A stretch of 64,000 nucleotides of DNA from assembly GCA_037576215.1 (NCBI GenBank), contig JBANDB010000009.1, positions 1,736,001 to 1,800,000 on the forward strand, given 5' to 3'. A program made the position numbers and the translations under genes. Position 1 is the stretch's first letter. Each line of letters opens with the position of its first letter. This document shows, piece after piece, positions 57,131 through 64,000 of this stretch. The notes under the pieces were generated by a model, which saw only the letters and a list, made by a program, of their open reading frames with translations, made no database searches and was not told the DNA's origin. The stretch comes from Armillaria gallica (Eukaryota; Basidiomycota; Agaricomycetes; Agaricales; Physalacriaceae).

Positions 57131-58378
57131 AAGGTGAACACGCGTCCTATAGAGCAGAATAGCAATACGACATAGAGCGGGTAGTTGGATCTGAACACTT
57201 GAAAGATAGACACGCGCTGAACATGTAATTGGGACGACTCAAAAATGACGACGTTACGCTTCACGCTTGAAGCCCGGCCGGCCCAGACATGTTAGGGTCG
57301 ATATACTCGGTTAGCGCGTTCGCTTGTCTATGGTGGACAATGAACTAGATGAATCGTAGGACGCGACAACAATCAAAACTAATGTCCTTGTCAACGCTGT
57401 GGTGTCGACAGTCCACAAGCCTCTTCGAAGATATGTCGCCCCAAGTCGAAGAAAGATACGGCCACATCTTCTCCGTATGCAGATGGCCTTTCTAGGTTAT
57501 TGGTATCCTTTCGCACTATAGCAAGAGACCACGAGACTGAATGTCCAGGCCCACCAAGATAGTTCCGACGTGTCTGCAAGCTTATCCAGGCGTGACACAG
57601 ATACAGCATGGAAAAGGAGCACTGTAGAGACGTCCGAGAGCCTGAATACTACCAATGCAGGGAACAACGGGCCATTAGCAAAAGCATTGGTACACATGCC
57701 TTGACGCTCACCGGTCACCTTCCGAGTGGCTTCCGTATGTTTACCATCTACATTGTTCTTTCTATGCCTGCAGATATTCCAAAACTTTACGATGGAACGA
57801 TCTGTAGATGCGGTATACGACTCGGAGTTAGACGTTCAGTAAGCGTCAAATCGGAGGTACACAGAGTTTGCCTGTGATGTACGTTAGTTCCAAAAATTCA
57901 CAGTCAAGGCTACATAGAAATACTCACAACATTCATCAATAACCAACCGGTTTGATAAAGCGTTACAGAAACGACTGGAGAGTACTAGTACCAAACTAGT
58001 ACACACTGTCCACACTGTAGGTCGTAGTAGCAGTAGTAGTAGTAGTAGTAGAAGTCGCACTGGCAAGCGGTCCCTAAAATCAGTAACAAATTCTTGGGCA
58101 TTTCTGAGTTTGAAATCTACCCAAATATAGATTTTCCCTGGACTTTTAGTCAGCAAAGACTTCTTCACGGCGCACGCTCACGTTGGCAGGCTGGAAGTGC
58201 GCTAAAGCTCTCAAGGACAATCTTAATGGTCACTCTACAAATAAATTTCTTTCTGACATGCGATTTTGGCTGCAGAAAGATGTCTAAAGGTCTTGTCGAT
58301 CTACGTCTACCACCTTGCTACTTCTAGGCGCGCTCGTCATTTATCTGGCTCGATGACATGTCCGAATCAAGCTGCCAG

Positions 58379-58385
58379 TATATAT
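58379..58385 (+). promoter_or_regulatory. Gene D TATA box
   Basis: TATATAT lies about 60 bp before the ATG at 58439, the same spacing as in genes A and B. The leader CCATCTTGACTTCTCACCAC followed by CACCATG resembles gene A's TCATCTTGAACCCATACCAC followed by CACCATG. Confidence 0.6.
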
Positions 58386-58438
58386 CGAGATATACGAAAC
58401 CAAACAAACTCGTTCCATCTTGACTTCTCACCACCACC

Positions 58439-59769
58439 ATGAGTTTCCTTGCCACGGCGATAACAATGTTCTTCAATCCTGTGGACGCAATCTTAGGGTC
58501 GCCAGAATTGGATTGGCCGGAAACCGTCTTCGATGCCCTGCTTGCATCAACAAGACCTCCCCCGTTGTTCCTTACTCGAGCGAATCTCACCATTGTCCCC
58601 ATAGGAGCTTTCATATGTTTGCTCGTCACCCCCATGGTCCCTTCTGCTCATATGATATCGAGACTTGGGCGGACCTGTTTTTCTCTTGCCTACTCGCCCT
58701 TCGTCGCTACTCGCCTATTCATCAAACACGCCGATCCCTTCACGGTCTGCCTCGCCACCCTCCTTTTTGGAATGTCCCTGGGTTGTACGCTGGACTTCCT
58801 GTTTGCGTTAATCAACACGAACCACATCGTCCTATGCTCCACATTTGATATTCTATCTCCCGCCTTGCTCTCATATATCAAGCCTTACTGTAGCATAAGA
58901 GTTGTGATCTTTCTCGCCCTCTTCTCTATTGGACTGTACCTTCAGCGAAGCAAGCAGACCAATCCTGTCGAAAAGAACAAGGGCGATGTCCCTTCGGAAC
59001 GCATTCCTGCAAGCGATGGTGATGCTGGCGCGGCTTCCAACGTCGAGGTGACGTCATGTTTGCAGTCTACCATTGGAACTCATGCACATTTCCCTCCTCA
59101 GAAGACCTTGCCGGCCGTCACTCTGCCATTTCCGACCAAAAGTGAGGCTATTTCACAACGCACAAATCCCGATTGTGAAGATGTAGAGGTTAGAACCATT
59201 ACTTTACTGCTTTCCGGGATCTACTGATCATACGTCACCACTAAGGCGTCATTTCTGACTTTCCTATTGCCTCATCTTCAATCCGTCCTTATCACTGGGC
59301 CCGTCGTTCTCTCATCATACACAACCGACGTGGCACAGGTCTTCCACGATGAGATCGTGGATACTGGCTCTCTGGGTGAACATGCTGAGGCAAGCGCGAC
59401 ACAACAATAGCTCGCAATCTATTGAACGATCTTGTCTAGAAATCTATCGTGCCAAGCTGTCGTCGATGCCTGTCTGGTCATCGACAAGCCACCGATCACT
59501 CCGAACACATTGCGACTAATATCGAACAGTCCCAGGATGATCACCTAGTTGAAACTTCACCTACGCCATCAGGTTCGCCATCGTTTCTCGAGCTTACAGA
59601 CTCGCCTTCCCTGGTCACCGGCTCCGAGAAAGCTCACACTGCTACTGCAACCAAGAGTCCTGTGTTTCTGGGCCATTGCGTATGAGGATGCATATTAGAC
59701 AGGACTCTCACGATTGAGAACAGAGGCTCCAGTATCAATCGACATCCTCAGACTTCGCGCAAGACGTAG
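58439..59769 (+). CDS. Gene D: probable divergent member of the gene A/B family
   Basis: Exon 1 (58439-59188) is 250 codons and ends at a phase-0 donor, like A (255) and B (258). It starts MSFLATAITMFFNPVDAILG and has hydrophobic segments LTIVPIGAFICLLVTPMV, VCLATLLFGMSLGCTLDFLF and IRVVIFLALFSIGLYL, then a polar stretch with KNKGDVPSERIPASDGDAGA. Small exons follow (SFLTFLLPHLQSVLITGPVV; VFHDEIVDTGSLGEHAE; IVPSCRRCLSGHRQATDHSE to SPSFLELTDSPSLVTGSEKA). The last piece, RGSSINRHPQTSRKT, depends on an uncertain acceptor (ATTGAG), so the 3' end is provisional. Protein similarity to A and B is weak; the link rests on exon size, promoter spacing and leader. No known domain is recognised. Confidence 0.55.
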
Positions 59770-60728
59770 TCGCCTATCAATCCGATCCTCATGCAATACT
59801 ATCATTTTCTATCGAGAGCGTAGAGACCAAGCGCAGAAGAAGGTATTACCGATCTGTCGTTCACGTTGTTTTACTATAACGAGGTTAATTCATAGACGAC
59901 TCGGTACTTCCCCGACTCATTCTAAAGGAGAATAACCCTCGGACGCCCGCCCCTCCACATCCGTTTCTCTACAATCTGCATCAATCTCACCGTCACCTTC
60001 ACCAAATTTGTTCACATTGCTGCATTACAACGATATCCCTCCAATAGTACGCCCGATATCGTTACATCCTGGTGCTTAGATCTTAGAGCAATCATACACT
60101 TGCATACATAACCACATAATGTTTTTTTGTCAATATATCTCAATTTGTTCTTGTTGGATTTCGACGAGCGTTAAAAACCCAAGCGGACAGCACCTGTCAG
60201 CAAGGCCGCGTCTCTTCTCAAACGGCTCCATCATGCTCGATGCTTGACCAGAAGTCTTTCTACCGCGATAGCCACTGAGGAAACAGTGAAGAATGACTTC
60301 CGTGACGTCTGGTCGGGTGTGGAGAGGTTGTCGGAGGCATCGGTGCTGTTGTCCGAGGAGCTGTATCTTGCAACGGATGTTGAGGTTGACCAGGATATTT
60401 TAGAGTGCCCCTCATAGATGATTATCTGTACAAGCTCTGGAGTAAATGTAGTCATGACCAAAATAGTAGTCGCTTAGGTAAAGAGGCCCATGTACAGAAC
60501 ACGATCGGTCGCAACTCGCTACCCATGATAGCTCTGCTTCCGCGCCTGATTCAGAAATGATAGCGCACCAAACGAAGCCAACGACTAACCAAGATTAAGG
60601 AAGGTGAATAAAGTTGAAGTTATACTAGATTATACATTATATTGATAATTGAAGCTGCGCGTTTTTCTACTGTGGACGGACTTAAAGCCATCGGTTATCA
60701 CAACGAAGTGATCACTGCAAGACCGAGA
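59770..60728. other. Intergenic; small minus-strand frame at 60231-60461
   Basis: A 76-codon minus-strand frame beginning MTTFTPELVQIIIYEGHSKI (second ATG) and Ser/Thr-rich afterwards could be a small gene or exon but has no recognised features. The rest, including possible further exons of gene D to about 60100, is unresolved. The family 3' flank seen behind A, B and C is not found here. Confidence 0.3.
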
Positions 60729-62754
60729 TCATGACAGTTCATTGGGAATCTTTTTGAAGACACTCCGTGAAACACCGTCGTCTTGGAGCTCAAGATGCCT
60801 TTCCAAACGATAGTGTCCCCATTTTGGGAGTAACTTGACCCAGAAGATCCAGTATACCCCTCCAACAGCGAAGACACCGACCGAAATTACGACGTGCAGC
60901 CAGTACGGTAAGCTCTCATATACGCTTTGGCCCGGCGCAGGAGGTACGAGAGGCGCGAATGTGAGGAAGAGGTTGGAGAGGAAGAAGAACAGAACCACAG
61001 GCCATGTCGCGCGGAACGGTGGCCGCCAGTCGCCTCCCCAAGGACTGTAGAGGAAGAGCAAACCACCGCTGATAAAGGCATTGATTATGGCTAATGGATA
61101 TGACACCACTGAACAACGCGAGGTTAGCAGGAAAGCAAAGGTTCAGGTTACATGGAGTAAAACGTACTGTTAAGCACGAGATTATATGCATCACCCGGCG
61201 GAGGTGCTAATATGATGATTATAGTGACCAGCCATTGCAGACCGAGACCAGTTGCGGGTGCGTTAAAGGGCTTGTTTGATGCCCAGAATTTAGAGAAGGG
61301 TAAAACTCCAATTCGGCCGAGTTCCTGATTGACTGAAGGAAGCGTGAGCGTCAAATGTCTCAAGATCCAGACTACGACACATACTTCGTCCTTGACTGAA
61401 TAGAACAGCCATGACGTTCCCAAGCGCACTCAGGGCAACGAACACGTTTAATGCTTTCTCTGCTTTTATTCCAAACATGTTGCGGAAGTAAAGAGCACTA
61501 CATAATAAATTAAGCACGGAGTACACTTCCAGCAAAATGACACCTACGCGACTGTTTGACCAGACGAAAGGATATCCTCCTTGGCAACGGCGGCGAAGTA
61601 GGCGATATTGACCAGGATGTACACGACCGAAACGGATGCTATGGCAAGGGGCCCAGCAATCTTTAATGTTCGAACAGGGTTCTTGACTTCAGACAATGCG
61701 TAATTCACGTTCGAGTAGCCGATAAACGACCTAGTGCGCATTATGAGTAATCCCACAGACAACGGAAAGAAGAAAGATTACCAAATAACATTATAAAGAC
61801 CTGTTACAAAAGCGTTTGCATTGCTCTCAGTGCCATCGAAAGCATTCCTGAAATTATGGGGCTTTTCGTCCTCTGGTAGTTTGATGTGGCCTGCAAGAGC
61901 AGCGAAACCCGAGAAGGTGATCAAAAGCAAGATGACAATCTTGAAAACGCCAAGAGCGTTTTGAAGACGGAGGCCCCATTTAAGGAAACAGCTGTGGATA
62001 ATGAGCGCAAACGTAACACAGGCGATACCAATGCCGCGCTGGTTCCACCGGGTCACATCCTTTCCAGCGGCAAGGAGAATATCTGAAGATCATCCGATTA
62101 TGAATAACTCCACCGGTCGTGAGAATTGCACTGACATTGTCCGAAAACAACAGAGTTTCCTGCTGGCCAAGGCATTGAGGCGGCATAAGCTGCGTACAAA
62201 GCAACTGCGAGGTATCGTGGCCTTTGATAGATGTAACTTAGATACGTGAGCTCTCCGCCTGATCGTGGTAGGCCAGTGCCGAATTCGACATATACGGCAA
62301 GACCTGAGGCGGCGATGATACCACCAATCACCCACATGAACAATGCCAGACCAACTGATCCGGAACTCGAAAGAATAGTCGAAGGTGTCGCGAAGATACT
62401 GTCATTGTGGTGTGAGTCTACTATTATGATGACGGACGGAGCGAGAGTGGTAGCATACCCGGTACCAATGATGCGATTAAAAATGAGAAATACGGCGGAC
62501 CATAGGCCAATTGTTCGCCTTTCCGGGGGAACATCGTCGAAAGTTTCCCCATCACGCCCTGAAAAAAAAAAATTAGAAGAAATCCATCGAAGAAAAAGAA
62601 GGTACGTACCGGTACTGTCATCCCTCGTCAAAGCAGCGCCAGCGAGTGGATCATGGATTTCTTCTTCTTTGGGCGCATGCTTCACAATGATGGAGCTCTT
62701 GAGACTACTATGGGACGGACGGCTCCCCAGAGGCTGTTTAGCATCGCTGGCCAT
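60729..62754 (-). CDS. Amino acid permease, high-affinity methionine permease type (APC superfamily)
   Basis: The start MASDAKQPLGSRPSHSSLKS precedes a polar N-terminus with ETFDDVPPERRTIGLWSAVF, then LIFNRIIGTGIFATPSTILS (G-x-G-I-F substrate-binding break in TM1), GSVGLALFMWVIGGIIAASG, VYVEFGTGLPRSGGE (L-P-R-S-G-G), YLSYIYQRPRYLAVALYAAY, FKIVILLLITFSGFAALAGH, NAFVTGLYNVIW, SFIGYSNVNYALSEVKNPVR, TLKIAGPLAIASVSVVYILV, SALGNVMAVLFSQGR, NQELGRIGVLPFSKFWAS and two further spans. The order and the E-V-K-N-P-V-R-T-L-K loop match fungal MUP1-like permeases. About ten introns. The stop is at 60729-60731. It imports amino acids across the plasma membrane; methionine is the best guess but not proven. 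An ATG 39 bases upstream exists. Confidence 0.87.
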
Positions 62755-64000
62755 TTGAGACTTGAGAAGTGTGGTGTAACAGCCATCGAACAATTTTTTA
62801 TGTACTAAGAAGCGAAGTACGCGCTATTCCACGCGTCGATTGCGTGATCGCGAATCATAGTCTGGCCGATTGAGCCCGACTGGCGCGAAGGATCATTATA
62901 TGGGCTGAACGCATGGTCAGTGCTTGAGGCCATGTGGCGGACGGAGGCAACTAACGGGGAGCGAGTCTGGGCTACGTACGGCTCAACCTTCGGAGCTTAG
63001 TTTGCTAATGCGGGACATGATGGCGCGATTTTGATGGTATTGACCGGCTCGGAACATGATGCATATGGCTGCATAATAGTGGCTTGGGGACTTGGCAAAT
63101 AAGATGGAGCAAGGCGATGAAACACCCAATACGAGCTGGCGGTAAAGCTACACGTAGATGCTCCCGCGAACTTCGTTTCCTTGCGTTTGATAAAAGCGGT
63201 CATACGGTTTCACACTTACTGCTCCACTCATTTCCTGATGCTGTTCTTGCGTAAATCTATCACAGAAAATTTTCAATTTCGATTTGGCGCTGAGCCGGAG
63301 ACTACAGGAAATACTCTTACCCTGAATTTTCCGCAGAGGTCCAAGGGGGAACTTTCGATTAAACGTACATGAAATGCGAGACCTGGAATAGTCGCCGGCC
63401 GAGGGCATTGGTAGAGAAGCCAGAGCATTACTCACATCCCGCAGGGAACAATGCCGTGTTTCGAAGTCGATGCATATTACGGATAAAGATGCCCGTATTT
63501 ACCAAGTCGTTCACTGCAGTTGATCGCAAGTCGTGCATAGTTCTGGACTTTTTCGATTCGACGCGTCGCGTGAGTGTGACAAGTGTTCGTGATCTGCTGC
63601 CCGTGATCTGTCAGATTTGTGACCAGCGTGTTGGCTGAGAATTGCACCCATAAGGATAAACATCTCACCAAATTACTCGGTTACATAGGTTTACATGTGC
63701 GAGAGAACATGGTACCGGCACCTGTCCAAAGATCAGGCGCTGGCATTCGATTGTGCCGATGCTCGGACTGTATAACTCACAGTGAGAAGGTCATGTTCTG
63801 ACATCCCGAATGGACATGTCTTCTCTTGGCAATTTGTGTGATGGTTTTGACAATGTGTAACAGCAGGTGATACAGGACGATCCAGGACGATCCTGAGACT
63901 CTGGGAACCTGCTAAAATCACCTGCAAGAAATATTTGAACGACTTGAAACAAAACTTATACACCTGATCATTTTCCGGTAGTATTTCGCAAATTCGGTCC
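62755..64000. other. Intergenic to window end, no gene recognised
   Basis: Open frames reach only 95 codons (63148-63435, minus), without known motifs. The region may hold the start of a gene beyond the window. Confidence 0.4.

Larger units (their letters stand above)
57022..58438. other. Intergenic between divergent genes B and D
   Basis: This holds the promoters of gene B (minus) and gene D (plus). A (TAG)n microsatellite lies at about 58024-58053. Short open frames (57391-57877 on both strands) have no recognised motif. Confidence 0.45.

Overview
The window is eukaryotic nuclear DNA from a fungus, most likely an Agaricomycete (mushroom-forming basidiomycete). The evidence is short GT-AG introns of about 50-60 bp that interrupt most genes, an intron-containing tRNA-Ser, a BTB/POZ fragment and an F-box-like protein of kinds common in basidiomycetes, a MACPF protein and a compact layout with genes on both strands. 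There are no bacterial-type operons, Shine-Dalgarno sites or CRISPR arrays. Exon limits given here were read by eye from frames and splice consensus, so start and stop codons are firmer than internal junctions.

Layout. 1-2.7 kb: the 3' half of a Dal5-type MFS permease (+) and a small hotdog-fold thioesterase (-). 3.4-6.9 kb: a decayed copy of an unrecognised gene family (copy C), two strong inverted repeats and an AT-rich tract. 6.9-10.8 kb: tRNA-Ser(UGA), a small basic protein (+) and a 459-residue unknown protein (-). 10.9-14.7 kb: hard-to-resolve gene pieces, including a BTB/POZ fragment. 14.9-18.4 kb: gene A (+), an intact multi-exon member of the unrecognised family, with a long repetitive 3' flank. 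20.3-30.2 kb: a quinate/aromatic catabolism cluster with quinate/shikimate dehydrogenase (-), intradiol dioxygenase (-), type II dehydroquinase (-), a decayed second shikimate dehydrogenase (-), a SnoaL-like protein (+) and a quinate-type permease (+). 31.1-36.4 kb: DNA polymerase alpha catalytic subunit (+). 37.1-39.4 kb: a DHA1 MFS exporter (-). 42.8-45.1 kb: malic enzyme (+). 45.7-47.4 kb: a secreted, probably GPI-anchored alpha/beta hydrolase (+). 49.8-50.9 kb: an F-box-like protein (+). 51.1-53.0 kb: a MACPF protein with a Vps62-like C-terminus (-). 54.5-57.0 kb: gene B (-). 58.4-59.8 kb: gene D (+). 60.7-62.8 kb: a methionine-permease-like amino acid transporter (-).

How the genes fit together. 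The quinate block supports uptake of quinate (permease), oxidation to dehydroquinate, dehydration to dehydroshikimate (dehydroquinase) and cleavage of a dihydroxy- or trihydroxybenzene ring (dioxygenase). No dehydroshikimate dehydratase is visible, so that step must be elsewhere or be done differently. The rest is housekeeping plus transporters.

Most unusual content. Genes A, B and D, and the relic C, look like one undescribed family. In A, B and D the first exon is 250-258 codons long and ends at a phase-0 donor, and a TATA box lies about 60 bp before the ATG. A and B also share promoter sequence, a basic Ser/Pro-rich C-terminal tail and about 1 kb of 3' flank. C shares the membrane-proximal region with B and the 3' flank with both. 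An isolated piece of that 3' flank sits behind the malic enzyme gene. The family looks like a multi-copy gene cassette; its function is unknown.
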